DNA of 35,003 nucleotides, taken from the IMG/VR virus record IMGVR_UViG_3300021962_000330, positions 1-35,003 of that record; one strand, given 5' to 3'. The position numbers and the translations under genes were made by a program. Every line of letters starts with the position of its first letter. Position 1 is the first letter of the stretch. Source of the stretch: a virus. The notes beneath the pieces are model-generated. The model did not search any database. It was not told the origin of the DNA and saw only the letters and a list, made by a program, of their open reading frames with translations. Below are positions 7,957 through 15,636 of this stretch, piece by piece.

Positions 7957-8246
7957 ACCCATCACAATTAGCACAACAGGTTATAGCAAATTATCAAAAG
8001 CAAGCCGGTACAATTTACAATACACCAGCAAAAACAAAACCGATATTTGTAATGAGAGTACCATCTTCAATGGGTGCAGCTGAATTACAAAGTGTTAGGG
8101 ATGCACTTTCAAAGGATAGTATTACAGATGATTATCATGTTGTAGTAGTACCTAGTTCCGATAATGATTTTGGATTTGAAATGTATAACGCTGATAAGAT
8201 TGAAACACAAAAGTGGAATGAGTTAGTAAATCGTATTTTAAAGTAG
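7953..8246 (+). CDS. Hypothetical protein, 97 aa
   Basis: I chose ATG 7953 because it forms an ATGA overlap with the preceding stop. A longer upstream start would lie deep within the membrane-protein gene in another frame. The product has a Gln/Ala-rich N-terminal helix and a beta-alpha-beta core (IFVMRVPSSMGAAELQSVRD, then YHVVVVPSS) reminiscent of small ferredoxin-like folds. Function unknown. Confidence 0.6.
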   Translation: MNPSQLAQQVIANYQKQAGTIYNTPAKTKPIFVMRVPSSMGAAELQSVRDALSKDSITDDYHVVVVPSSDNDFGFEMYNADKIETQKWNELVNRILK

Positions 8247-8247
8247 A

Positions 8248-8279
8248 TTTGGTAGTCTCAGGATTATTTCGTATATTTG
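8248..8279 (+). promoter_or_regulatory. Promoter, -33 TTTG and -7 TATATTTG
   Basis: TTTG 8248-8251, spacer with the TCTCAGG variant, TTCG, TATATTTG 8272-8279. Drives the gene at 8307 and possibly the RNA that follows it. Confidence 0.75.
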
Positions 8280-8306
8280 TATAAATAAAATTTAAAAGTA
8301 TAAAAG

Positions 8307-8735
8307 ATGAACGTAAAACAGGCATTAAAGCAAAAGAACAAATTAGTAACTGAATTGAAAGCTCAATATCAGATTTTACAAAAGTTTAATTCGATTGAGG
8401 AAGGGAATCCTCGCAGGTATTCAATGGTAGATGTATTGGCTAAAATCGAATCATTATCAAATGAATTGGTGGAATTAAAAGCAAGAATCCACAAAGTAAA
8501 CCAACCAGTTTATAACCAAATTTTCCTATTAGCTGAATTAAAAGGTCAGATTAAGGAATTAAAGAAAGTTCCAACGGATGAAGGTAAGCAAACCGAAAGG
8601 TATGGTAGTGTTCAATCCATCAAAGTAGTGGAATTGAATATAGTGGATGTTGAAAATAGAGTAGGTGAACTTCAAGATAGAATTGAGGAATTGCAGAATG
8701 AATTAGATATTCATAATGCAAATACAATCATTTAA
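8307..8735 (+). CDS. Coiled-coil protein, 142 aa
   Basis: Nearly all helical, with heptad-like Leu/Ile/Val spacing over two long segments (about residues 5-65 and 72-138) separated by KVNQPVYNQ. The two halves share the pattern of an internal duplication, each carrying a YS or YG followed by V and a helix. Probably a structural or scaffold protein; no enzyme motif. Confidence 0.6.
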   Translation: MNVKQALKQKNKLVTELKAQYQILQKFNSIEEGNPRRYSMVDVLAKIESLSNELVELKARIHKVNQPVYNQIFLLAELKGQIKELKKVPTDEGKQTERYGSVQSIKVVELNIVDVENRVGELQDRIEELQNELDIHNANTII

Positions 8736-8746
8736 AAAAATTGAGG

Positions 8747-8937
8747 GAGTGTGGGTGATGATGTTTATTTAATATAATCTTGCAATCCAACTATGACGCC
8801 ATATAGCGGATGAACGAATAAGATAATGAAAATTAATAAACTTCAACAATGTTAGGGTCTCTTGTCGGTAACTTCAATACAATCAAAACTCTTTGAAACC
8901 CGATTATCTTATTTAAACTGATTCACCCCACAAACTC
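8747..8937 (+). ncRNA. Candidate structured non-coding RNA or long leader
   Basis: The 223 bases between two genes hold long-range complementarity. GAGTGTGGGTGA (8747-8758) pairs with TCACCCCACAAACTC (8923-8937) with small bulges, and AATAAGATAAT (8817-8827) pairs perfectly over 11 bases with ATTATCTTATT (8903-8913). A small CGC/GCG hairpin lies near 8797-8808. This gives a closed multi-helix fold. It could be a separate RNA or the leader of the gene at 8959. No known riboswitch recognised. Confidence 0.55.
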
Positions 8938-8958
8938 ATAATTAAAACAAAATAAAAA

Positions 8959-9291
8959 ATGGAAAAACTAAAAAAGTATCAAACGCAAATCTTTAATGTA
9001 ATCACAATCTTTTTGATATTACAATTTGCTGTATTCCCTGGCTTAACGGCAGCCAATACTATTCTAAATATCTTAGCAGGTATTGGATTATTGCTATTAG
9101 TAGTTTGGGGTGGATTGGCATTGTATGATTATGTACGAAGCTCAGAAGGTTTAGTGGATGTTAATGAATTAAAAGAAGCTGAGCAAATGGTGAAAGAAAA
9201 GCCTAAAACAAAACGCAAACCAAAGGTGACGAAATCCGAATTTCCATTACCTCCACATCACCCAATTTCTAAAACTAAAACAAAAAAATAA
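8959..9291 (+). CDS. Membrane protein with Lys-rich tail, 110 aa
   Basis: Two transmembrane segments (about residues 12-30 and 34-54) and a cytoplasmic C-terminal tail rich in Lys and Pro (KPKTKRKPKVTK). It lies 1 base before the SPFH gene, so the two probably act together at the membrane. Family not recognised. Confidence 0.6.
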   Translation: MEKLKKYQTQIFNVITIFLILQFAVFPGLTAANTILNILAGIGLLLLVVWGGLALYDYVRSSEGLVDVNELKEAEQMVKEKPKTKRKPKVTKSEFPLPPHHPISKTKTKK

Positions 9292-9292
9292 T

Positions 9293-10222
9293 ATGGCATT
9301 CGAAAGTTTTGAAGAAAGGTATGCTCGCCAGCAAAAAGAGCGTGAAGAACAATTAGTACAATATAAATTAGAACAACAATTAAAAATTAAAAAAATGACA
9401 AAGTTAATTACAGGTGGTATCGTAAGTTTTTTCTTATTGATATTTTTATTTATGTCTTGTGAAAGAATTGATGCAGGACATGTGGGTGTTAAAGTTAATC
9501 AGTATGGTGATAACAAAGGTGTAAGTGATGTGACTGAAGTAACTGGTATGGTATTCTATAATCCAATTACACATTCAATCTATGAGTTCCCAACGTTTAT
9601 TCAACACAAAGAATATACAGGCGATAATTCATTCGTAGTAAATAGTAAAGATGGTTCGGAGTTTCACGTATCACCAATCATTAACTATTCAGTACAAAGA
9701 GAAAAAGTTCCAGCAATTTTTTCTAAATATCGTAGAAGCTTGGACCAAATTGAGGAAGGTTTCTTAAAAACATCTGTGTTTGATGCATTCAGATTAGCAA
9801 CTAACAAATATACGGCTGATGAATTGATTGGTAATCGTCAGGCTTACGAAGTAGAAGTTCGTAGAATTTTAGAAGGACAGTTATTAAAAGAGGGATTTAT
9901 AGTTAATCAATTTACATCTAACTTAGTATATCCTGAAACATTCAAACAGGCGATTGAAGCTAAGAACAATGCAGTTCAAGCAGCACTAAGAGCAGAGAAT
10001 GAAGTTAAAACGGCTGAAGCACAGGCTAAAATTAAAGTAGCAACGGCAGAAGGTAACGCTCAGGCTATGTTGACATCGGCAAAGGCTGAAGCTGAAGCAA
10101 ATAGAATGAAGCAACAAACATTGACACCATTGCTATTACAATTAGAGTATGTAAACAAATGGGATGGTAAGTTACCTGTTTATGGTGAAGTACCACAATT
10201 ATTTAGAAACATTCAAAAATAA
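9293..10222 (+). CDS. SPFH/band-7 (prohibitin-like) membrane protein
   Basis: A 309-residue protein: charged N-terminal helix, one transmembrane segment (about 37-54), SPFH domain (about 60-210) starting DAGHVGVKVNQYG, then an Ala/Glu-rich coiled coil (about 215-270, ENEVKTAEAQAKIKVATAEG) and a short C-terminal region. SPFH proteins form large ring or cage assemblies in membranes and modulate proteases such as FtsH. Phages encode prohibitin-like proteins of unsettled role. Coupled to the membrane protein upstream. Confidence 0.85.
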   Translation: MAFESFEERYARQQKEREEQLVQYKLEQQLKIKKMTKLITGGIVSFFLLIFLFMSCERIDAGHVGVKVNQYGDNKGVSDVTEVTGMVFYNPITHSIYEFPTFIQHKEYTGDNSFVVNSKDGSEFHVSPIINYSVQREKVPAIFSKYRRSLDQIEEGFLKTSVFDAFRLATNKYTADELIGNRQAYEVEVRRILEGQLLKEGFIVNQFTSNLVYPETFKQAIEAKNNAVQAALRAENEVKTAEAQAKIKVATAEGNAQAMLTSAKAEAEANRMKQQTLTPLLLQLEYVNKWDGKLPVYGEVPQLFRNIQK

Positions 10223-10243
10223 AAAATAATACTACGGAAAATG

Positions 10244-10275
10244 CTTGGTAATATCGGGCATTTTTCGTATATTTG
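10244..10275 (+). promoter_or_regulatory. Promoter, TTG and TATATTTG
   Basis: CTTG 10244-10247, spacer with ATCGGG, TTCG, TATATTTG 10268-10275. It follows the SPFH gene and starts the next unit at 10307. Confidence 0.75.
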
Positions 10276-10296
10276 TACAAATTAACAATTAAACAC

Positions 10297-10301
10297 GGAG
10301 G
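10297..10301 (+). promoter_or_regulatory. Canonical Shine-Dalgarno GGAGG
   Basis: GGAGG ends 5 bases before ATG 10307. A clear Shine-Dalgarno site is exceptional in this window, where most starts have A-rich or C-rich leaders, so this gene may be highly translated. Confidence 0.7.
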
Positions 10302-10306
10302 AAACT

Positions 10307-10543
10307 ATGAAATGTATTAAATGTATTAAGGTAGCTAAAGGCTATGAGCTAGATGAAATTCGTAGAGTGGATGACATTGAAGCAGATGAAAAAGTAAAGG
10401 TAGGATACTGGAAGTTCGTACCAAAGAGTGAGTGGAAACTTGCAACTCGTAAAGTGAAAGTAGCTGATGTAGTAAAAGAACCTGTTGAGGAACTTTCAAT
10501 TGAGGAAAAAAAGTTAAAACGTAAAAAGAATGACAAAAAGTAA
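10307..10543 (+). CDS. Small basic protein, 78 aa
   Basis: Starts MKCIKCIKVAKGYELDEIRR; the CIKC pair could bind metal but no second pair exists. The C-terminus is Lys-rich (KKLKRKKNDKK). This is the only gene here with a strong Shine-Dalgarno site and a dedicated promoter. It overlaps the next gene by 14 bases. Function unknown. Confidence 0.65.
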   Translation: MKCIKCIKVAKGYELDEIRRVDDIEADEKVKVGYWKFVPKSEWKLATRKVKVADVVKEPVEELSIEEKKLKRKKNDKK

Positions 10544-11108
10544 TAGCAACAAAATAGTTGAATTGTATCCTGAAATGTTTACATTCAAAACAAGAGAATA
10601 TAATCACAATATATTTGAGAAAGCTTATAACAAAGTAATAGGATTTGTACATAAGCATTTCAAATTCACACGTTCAATAAACTATATACAACAAACAAAT
10701 CCATATCAGTATTCATTTGCTGTTGGTGATGGTTGGTATAAACTTATTTATGAATTAGTACATGAGGTTAGAGTTAATGACCTAAAAAAAGGCGATTGGG
10801 TTACAAAAGCAACTCAAATAAAAGAAAAGTTTGGTGGATTGCGTTTTTATGTAACAGGTACATCAGATAAGAATTGGGCACTGATTAGAAACGCTGAACA
10901 AAAATCTTACGCAGTTTGTGAGGAAACTGGTTCGGAGGTTGAAGTTGGAACTTGGAATAACGGATGGATTAGAACTATATGCCGTAAAGAAGCACTTAGA
11001 AAGTTTTATGATTTAAGTGATAAAGGTGAATTGAATGGTAAGCGATTTGAGGATTGTTGGAAGCCAACGGAAAAATCAGAAACGATAGTAACCAAAAAGA
11101 AAAAATAA
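10530..11108 (+). CDS. Conserved phage-associated hypothetical protein, 192 aa
   Basis: The central part VGDGWYKLIYELVHEV then TQIKEKFGGLRFYVTG is a pattern I recognise from proteins encoded in many prophages and phages, usually with a following Cys pair (here C130 and C150). No enzymatic role is known to me. It has a Lys-rich end and its stop overlaps the next start (TAATG). Confidence 0.7.
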   Translation: MTKSNSNKIVELYPEMFTFKTREYNHNIFEKAYNKVIGFVHKHFKFTRSINYIQQTNPYQYSFAVGDGWYKLIYELVHEVRVNDLKKGDWVTKATQIKEKFGGLRFYVTGTSDKNWALIRNAEQKSYAVCEETGSEVEVGTWNNGWIRTICRKEALRKFYDLSDKGELNGKRFEDCWKPTEKSETIVTKKKK

Positions 11109-11377
11109 TGAGTTTAGCCCAAAGAGAACTTGGAGAAACTTTTAGAAAGGATGTCAAAAAAGAAATGAGTTATAAACACATAGAAGTAATTAGATTTGAT
11201 AATGCTAAAATTAGTGTTAAAGAATACATAGGTGATAGGGTATTACAGCCGGTAGCATATCAGCCCGCAATTATTAAAATGATTGGAGCACGATTGTTAG
11301 TTATAAACCCTGATAATCAAGAGGAGTATTACGATTGTAGGTATGAGGATTGCACAATTAAAAGAGTAAACGGATGA
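11108..11377 (+). CDS. Hypothetical protein, 89 aa
   Basis: ATG 11108 overlaps the preceding TAA. An upstream TTG in the same frame is less likely because it lies well inside the previous gene. The product has a beta-rich C-terminal half (ARLLVINPDNQEEYYDC). The stop overlaps the NlpC/P60 gene as ATGA. Function unknown. Confidence 0.55.
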   Translation: MSLAQRELGETFRKDVKKEMSYKHIEVIRFDNAKISVKEYIGDRVLQPVAYQPAIIKMIGARLLVINPDNQEEYYDCRYEDCTIKRVNG

Positions 11378-11883
11378 GAAAGTATAAAACACAAATACTA
11401 GCAGCAACGGCTTCAATACTTTTTTGGATGTTATGTTATAGTTGTACCGCACAAGCACAAACAAAAAAACCATTACCTACATTGGATTCATTACCATACC
11501 TAACTGCTGATAGTACATTAAATAACTTTATGTTACATTGGATAGGAAAACCTTATAAGTTGGGAGGTAAAACTGAAAAGGGAATCGATTGTTCACAATT
11601 CAATAAGAGGTTATATATCGATGTGTATAAATTGAATTTGGAAAACGTATGTTATAAACAATGGGCTCAAACAAATAGAGTACCAAAAGATAGTTTACAA
11701 ACAGGTGACCTATTATTTTTTAGAAGTAGACAATCACCAAGTGGATGGCATTGTGCAGTTTACTTAGGTGAAACTATGTTTGTACATGCAGCTAATAGGT
11801 ATGAAGGTGTAAAAATAAGTTCAATGTTAGAACCTAACTATAAAAGAGCATATAGAGGTGCTGGTAGATTATTAAAAAAATAA
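11374..11883 (+). CDS. NlpC/P60 family cell-wall hydrolase, exported
   Basis: A 169-residue protein with an N-terminal signal peptide (hydrophobic 8-22, likely cleaved after AQA near residue 29) and an NlpC/P60 domain (about 50-165). Catalytic residues visible are Cys73 (GIDCSQF), His126 (GWHCAVYLG) and His138 (FVHAA). The family cuts gamma-D-Glu-diamino acid bonds in peptidoglycan peptides. In a phage-like setting it could act as an endolysin-like or entry enzyme; a bacterial role is also possible. Followed by two membrane proteins, a possible lysis group (inference). Confidence 0.87.
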   Translation: MRKYKTQILAATASILFWMLCYSCTAQAQTKKPLPTLDSLPYLTADSTLNNFMLHWIGKPYKLGGKTEKGIDCSQFNKRLYIDVYKLNLENVCYKQWAQTNRVPKDSLQTGDLLFFRSRQSPSGWHCAVYLGETMFVHAANRYEGVKISSMLEPNYKRAYRGAGRLLKK

Positions 11884-11886
11884 ATT

Positions 11887-12012
11887 ATGAAAGAAAAATT
11901 AACAAAAGTATTGGAAACAATTGGATACCTTATAGTATTTGGATTTGGATTTTGGATATTGTATATGGGATTCAGAATGTTTTGGGTATTCTTACAAGCA
12001 ATTTTAAAATAA
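11887..12012 (+). CDS. Single-span membrane peptide, 41 aa
   Basis: ATG 11887 to TAA 12010-12012. Sequence begins MKEKLTKVLETIGYLIVFGF and continues hydrophobic to residue 38, so it is one long transmembrane helix. It begins 3 bases after the NlpC/P60 gene. A holin-like role is conceivable but cannot be shown. Confidence 0.55.
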   Translation: MKEKLTKVLETIGYLIVFGFGFWILYMGFRMFWVFLQAILK

Positions 12013-12018
12013 AACAAT

Positions 12019-12546
12019 ATGATAGTATGGATTTTCGCAATCATTGTATTAGCAATAGTTGGTAAGCTAATTTACGATGTACAACAAAACAAAAAGAAAC
12101 CAACACAAACTGAAACTGAATTTGCGGATAAGGAAGCATTTCAAAAATTAGCAGGAATTACACCAGTAAATCCAAACGATGAAATACGCGAAATCTTAGT
12201 TAAGAACAATGTTATAGGTAAACAACAAATTATTGATGCATTAGTAAAAGCAGCTGAGAATAGTGAGTTCCCACCATCGGATGAATCAATCAATGTACGA
12301 ACTACAAAGATAGCTACAATTGATACAAACTTTGGTAGTGATAATGACCCATTAGCATCAGTACCAATGAGTAGGGTATCTAATGAAGCTAAACAAAAAA
12401 TGGCTGAAATTGCTAAAGAGGACATCACTAAACAATTAGAACAAAATGCTGAAAGGTTTGCAACATTAACTGATGACCAAAGGTTGGGTATGGAATTTGT
12501 AAAACCAAAAAGAAAATACACTAAAAGAAAAACATCTGCAAAATGA
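12019..12546 (+). CDS. Membrane-anchored protein with basic tail, 175 aa
   Basis: An N-terminal transmembrane segment (residues 2-19) is followed by a soluble, Ala/Gln/Glu-rich region and a Lys/Arg-rich C-terminus (KPKRKYTKRKTSAK). Co-directional with the NlpC/P60 gene and overlapping the next gene as ATGA (12543-12546). It could be a spanin-like or scaffold protein, but nothing specific supports this. Confidence 0.6.
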   Translation: MIVWIFAIIVLAIVGKLIYDVQQNKKKPTQTETEFADKEAFQKLAGITPVNPNDEIREILVKNNVIGKQQIIDALVKAAENSEFPPSDESINVRTTKIATIDTNFGSDNDPLASVPMSRVSNEAKQKMAEIAKEDITKQLEQNAERFATLTDDQRLGMEFVKPKRKYTKRKTSAK

Positions 12547-13136
12547 TTGATGATATAATTGTTATTGATGATGTAGTACCAAACGATATTCAGAACAAAA
12601 TTGAAGATTTGTTTACATCTTCAAAATTAGCTTGGATATTTTTTAAAGATATAGCATTACCGGCATCTGAAATAAAAAGGTTAGGTATAACTCAACTTAC
12701 ACCCGGTATAGCATGTTATATAAAACAGGATACTCCTAAATTTATTAATGAGAATCTTCTAAGAGAGGTCAAAGTGATTACGGATGAAGCTTGTAGAAAG
12801 ATTGGTAAGGAATGTAAAGAAATTTATAATGCACGAAGTTTCATGCATTTTCCATTAGCTACTGAATTAAGAAAAGAATATGATAACATTCATGTTGATG
12901 TTGGGTATGAGCATTTGGTTTGTTTATATTATGTAAACGATTCCGATGGGGATACATTTTTATTTGATAGAACTATAAAGGATGGCCCTATACCAAAAGA
13001 TACGAAACCAGTTATTGTAAAAAAAGTAAGTCCAAAAAAAGGTAGAGTAGTATTATTTAATGGTAACCGATACCATTCAAGTTCGGGCCCTACAAAAGAT
13101 GTTAGGGTAATTATAAACTTTAACGTAAAAATATAA
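12543..13136 (+). CDS. 2-oxoglutarate/Fe(II) oxygenase-like protein
   Basis: A 197-residue protein with a prolyl-hydroxylase-like core: H117-x-D119 (NIHVDVG), a double-stranded beta-helix region (HLVCLYYVND), distal H178 (NRYHSSSGP) and R188 (DVRVIINF) that would bind 2-oxoglutarate. All key residues are present, so it is probably active. The substrate (protein, sugar or nucleic-acid base) is unknown. It lies immediately upstream of GroES and overlaps the previous gene. Confidence 0.75.
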   Translation: MIDDIIVIDDVVPNDIQNKIEDLFTSSKLAWIFFKDIALPASEIKRLGITQLTPGIACYIKQDTPKFINENLLREVKVITDEACRKIGKECKEIYNARSFMHFPLATELRKEYDNIHVDVGYEHLVCLYYVNDSDGDTFLFDRTIKDGPIPKDTKPVIVKKVSPKKGRVVLFNGNRYHSSSGPTKDVRVIINFNVKI

Positions 13137-13137
13137 A

Positions 13138-13449
13138 ATGAGTAACGAAACATTTGAATTAGCAAAGCCATTGGCAGACAGAGTACTGATTGAAAAAGAG
13201 GAAGTACAAACAAAAACAATAGGAGGTATCATTATTCCAGAAACAGCTAGGGCTGAAGATACTAAAATAGGAATGGTAGTTTCAACCGGACCGGGTGTGT
13301 TTACAAATGATGGGGTGCTTATCCCAATGACGGTAAAAGTTGGGGATAAAGTAATGATGCCTCAAATCGGAACTGCACAAACAGTGAAACTAAACAATAA
13401 AGAATACTATTTGTTTAGAGAAATGGAATTATTAATGGTTATAAAATAA
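13138..13449 (+). CDS. GroES-type co-chaperonin (Cpn10)
   Basis: A 103-residue protein starting near KPLADRVLIEKEE, with the mobile loop TKTIGGIIIPE (about residues 26-36) that docks on GroEL and the C-terminal beta strand EYYLFREMELLMVI. Length matches the family. There is no groL gene beside it, so it should work with the host GroEL, as known for phage co-chaperonins. It lies between the oxygenase-like gene and the cyclophilin gene. Confidence 0.88.
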   Translation: MSNETFELAKPLADRVLIEKEEVQTKTIGGIIIPETARAEDTKIGMVVSTGPGVFTNDGVLIPMTVKVGDKVMMPQIGTAQTVKLNNKEYYLFREMELLMVIK

Positions 13450-13453
13450 AAAT

Positions 13454-13900
13454 ATGGCAACAAAAGTAAAAATAGAAACAGCAAAAGGTGTTATGATAGC
13501 AGAGCTATACGATGAAACACCAATAGCATCCGGCAACTTTAAGAAATTAGTTGAGCAAGGATTCTATAATGGATTAAATTTTCATAGAGTTATACCAAAC
13601 TTTATGATTCAGGGTGGATGTCCAAACGGTAGAGGTGATGGTGGTCCTGGTTATAAAATTCAATGTGAAGTTAATGCACCAAAACAATTTCACGATAGAG
13701 GTGTATTAAGTATGGCACATGCCGGTAGAAATACTGGTGGCTCTCAATTCTTTATTTGCCACAATAGAGCAGGAGTTGCTCATTTGGATGGTAATCACAC
13801 TTGCTTCGGTAAGGTGATTGATGGAGTTGAGGTGATTGATTTTATTAGACAAGGTGATACAATACTTTCAATGGAAATAATTAAAGAAGCAAACATTTAA
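13454..13900 (+). CDS. Cyclophilin-type peptidyl-prolyl isomerase
   Basis: A single cyclophilin domain of 148 residues without signal peptide, so cytoplasmic. Motifs: FHRVIPNFMIQGG (43-55, catalytic Arg45), GGSQFFI (95-101) and HLDGNHTCFG (110-119), where the cyclosporin-site Trp is His, as in many bacterial forms. It catalyses cis-trans change at proline bonds. Its position 4 bases after GroES suggests a small folding operon. Confidence 0.92.
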   Translation: MATKVKIETAKGVMIAELYDETPIASGNFKKLVEQGFYNGLNFHRVIPNFMIQGGCPNGRGDGGPGYKIQCEVNAPKQFHDRGVLSMAHAGRNTGGSQFFICHNRAGVAHLDGNHTCFGKVIDGVEVIDFIRQGDTILSMEIIKEANI

Positions 13901-13902
13901 TT

Positions 13903-14106
13903 ATGAATAGATACCACATTTTAGTTATAACAGGGGAATCTTATATGAATCGTAAAGTTGAAGCAGATGGAATATCTTGGTCAGACTCAGGTCTTTACGA
14001 ATTTTGGAAACGAAATGAGCAGGGTAAAGCAATTGGAATTGCATATTATCCAGTTAGTAAAACAATTATTGACAGCATAGAATTTAACATCGAAGAAAAT
14101 GATTGA
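13903..14106 (+). CDS. Hypothetical protein, 67 aa
   Basis: A small, probably beta-rich protein (YHILVITGESYMNRKVEADG). It overlaps the next gene by 8 bases. No motif recognised. Confidence 0.55.
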   Translation: MNRYHILVITGESYMNRKVEADGISWSDSGLYEFWKRNEQGKAIGIAYYPVSKTIIDSIEFNIEEND

Positions 14107-14344
14107 GTTAAAAGAATGGATTGAGGACGGAATAACTATTCGAAAAACAAATGAGGGGTATCGGGTGTTTACAATACCTACTCAGCACTTTGATGTTAAA
14201 GAGTTGGACGAATTAACACCAGACAAATTCAGAGAAATGGTTTTGAAGCAAAAGCAATTTCAAGAACTACAAAATGAATTACTAAATGCAGCATTCGGTG
14301 AAAGGGTAGAAGCTGGACTGTTTAAAGATTTATTCAATGATTGA
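14099..14344 (+). CDS. Hypothetical protein, 81 aa
   Basis: A charged protein with a C-terminal helix rich in Gln, Glu and Leu (MVLKQKQFQELQNELLNAAF). It overlaps both neighbours by 8 bases, so it is translated in series with them. Function unknown. Confidence 0.55.
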   Translation: MIELKEWIEDGITIRKTNEGYRVFTIPTQHFDVKELDELTPDKFREMVLKQKQFQELQNELLNAAFGERVEAGLFKDLFND

Positions 14345-14570
14345 TATATTTGGTTACATAGGTACTATATTAATACTGTATTCGTTTACAATAGAAAATA
14401 TATACAAACTACGGCTGATTAATTCAATTGGGTCTGTATTTTGGATTATATATGGTATTGGTATTATGGCTGGACCTACTATAATAGTTAATAGCTGTGT
14501 ATTGTGTATTCATTCATATTGGTTTATAAAAAATAGAAAAGGTATAAATGTTAAAAATAGAAAACCATAA
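14337..14570 (+). CDS. SemiSWEET/PQ-loop-like small membrane protein
   Basis: 77 residues with three transmembrane helices (about 4-19, 27-44, 46-66). The arrangement GYIGTILILYSF, then KLRLINSIGSVFWIIYG, then NSCVLCIHSYWF resembles half-transporters of the PQ-loop/SemiSWEET class and YgjV-like proteins. SemiSWEETs dimerise to move sugars. The transporter role is inference from fold pattern. It overlaps the first MLTIEN-family gene by 23 bases. Confidence 0.55.
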   Translation: MIDIFGYIGTILILYSFTIENIYKLRLINSIGSVFWIIYGIGIMAGPTIIVNSCVLCIHSYWFIKNRKGINVKNRKP

Positions 14571-14841
14571 AAAGTTATTAGGTAAAGAGCTGTATGGTAG
14601 TGGTAAATCGGGTTCCACTTATTGGAAAGTCGTATCTATTATGGAGCACTTAAATCATTATGTAATTTTTATAGAGCAACCAGATGTGGGATGGGAGCGT
14701 AAGGTAACACTACATAGGCATAGTCAAATGCAAACAATACCTAAATACAGATTAGAATGTGGGACAGAGTATATTCTATTAGTTACTGATAGTATTAAAC
14801 AAGTGGATGTATTTACTAATTACTTAGAATCCTTTTTATAA
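14548..14841 (+). CDS. MLTIEN-family small protein, copy 1 (97 aa)
   Basis: Begins MLKIENHKKLLGKELYGSGK. It matches the family plan: a short L-x-I-E-N start with K-L about 5 residues later, then a beta-rich middle with Trp (YWKVVSI), a core strand (HYVIFIEQP), and a C-terminal helix (IKQVDVFTNYLESFL). No cysteine pairs or enzyme motif. It overlaps the upstream membrane gene by 23 bases. Function unknown. Confidence 0.65.
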   Translation: MLKIENHKKLLGKELYGSGKSGSTYWKVVSIMEHLNHYVIFIEQPDVGWERKVTLHRHSQMQTIPKYRLECGTEYILLVTDSIKQVDVFTNYLESFL

Positions 14842-15165
14842 ATGAAAAAACAAAAAGCACAATTTCAAAAGATAGTAAAGGAATACAAAGATGCAACTCC
14901 ATTGGAAATTTGGGAGGGCTTTAGGGATAACTTCATATTTGGATTCTTAGGAGCAACATTGGTTGTATTCATAGCAACTAAAACTGATATAGCAGTATTG
15001 GTTGGATACTTAACATATTACTTTTTTATGGGTAAGATTGTGAACAGACCTAAGTATGTGACAGATTTGGGTAAAATGATTGTATTTCCAATTCCATCTG
15101 CATTGGGAGCATTTACAGGCTATAAACTATCCTATGTACTTTTAGAATTAATCAAATCAATATAA
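14842..15165 (+). CDS. Membrane protein, 107 aa
   Basis: A basic, Lys-rich N-terminal helix is followed by hydrophobic segments at about 30-45, 47-64 and 79-105 (FGFLGATLVVFIATKTD, then VLVGYLTYYFFMG). It begins directly after the stop of copy 1 and overlaps the next gene by one base. No family recognised. Confidence 0.6.
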   Translation: MKKQKAQFQKIVKEYKDATPLEIWEGFRDNFIFGFLGATLVVFIATKTDIAVLVGYLTYYFFMGKIVNRPKYVTDLGKMIVFPIPSALGAFTGYKLSYVLLELIKSI

Positions 15166-15635
15166 TGCCACATATACCAATACCACCAACATCCTTTCAA
15201 AGTAGGGGATTAACACAGCTAACAGGAAAAATAGTAGCAAATACGAATGGAGCTGTAAATATAGCACAACCGAATTCAAACATTGCTCAACAAATAAAGG
15301 ATATAGCAATTGAGCAGGCAAAACAAACGGTAATTGAATTAATGAAACAACAAACCGAATTAAAGAAAACGGTCTTAACGATTGAAAACATTGATAAGAT
15401 TAGAGGTGCAAAGTATAGTGAATGGCTTTCAGTTGGTGGTGTTAAAGAGTGGGACAACCATTATGAATTTACTTTATTGGACGAGAAGGGTTCGCAAGTT
15501 GAAACAATACTTTTACATAGAAAGCAGACATCAGATAAGAGGTATATAATGGAATACAATAATCACACACTTTGGGTAACTAAGGATAGGTTGGATACGA
15601 TTGATGCGATTATAGAATGTATGAAGGAAATATAA
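15165..15635 (+). CDS. MLTIEN-family protein with N-terminal extension, copy 2 (156 aa)
   Basis: Residues 1-70 are an extra Gln/Ala-rich region, probably helical (NIAQQIKDIAIEQAKQTVIE). The family domain starts at residue 70 (VLTIENIDKIRG) and runs to the end, with W.S and W pattern (EWLSVGGVKEW) and a closing helix LDTIDAIIECMKEI. The fused extension could mediate oligomerisation (inference). Confidence 0.65.
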   Translation: MPHIPIPPTSFQSRGLTQLTGKIVANTNGAVNIAQPNSNIAQQIKDIAIEQAKQTVIELMKQQTELKKTVLTIENIDKIRGAKYSEWLSVGGVKEWDNHYEFTLLDEKGSQVETILLHRKQTSDKRYIMEYNNHTLWVTKDRLDTIDAIIECMKEI

Positions 15636-15636
15636 T

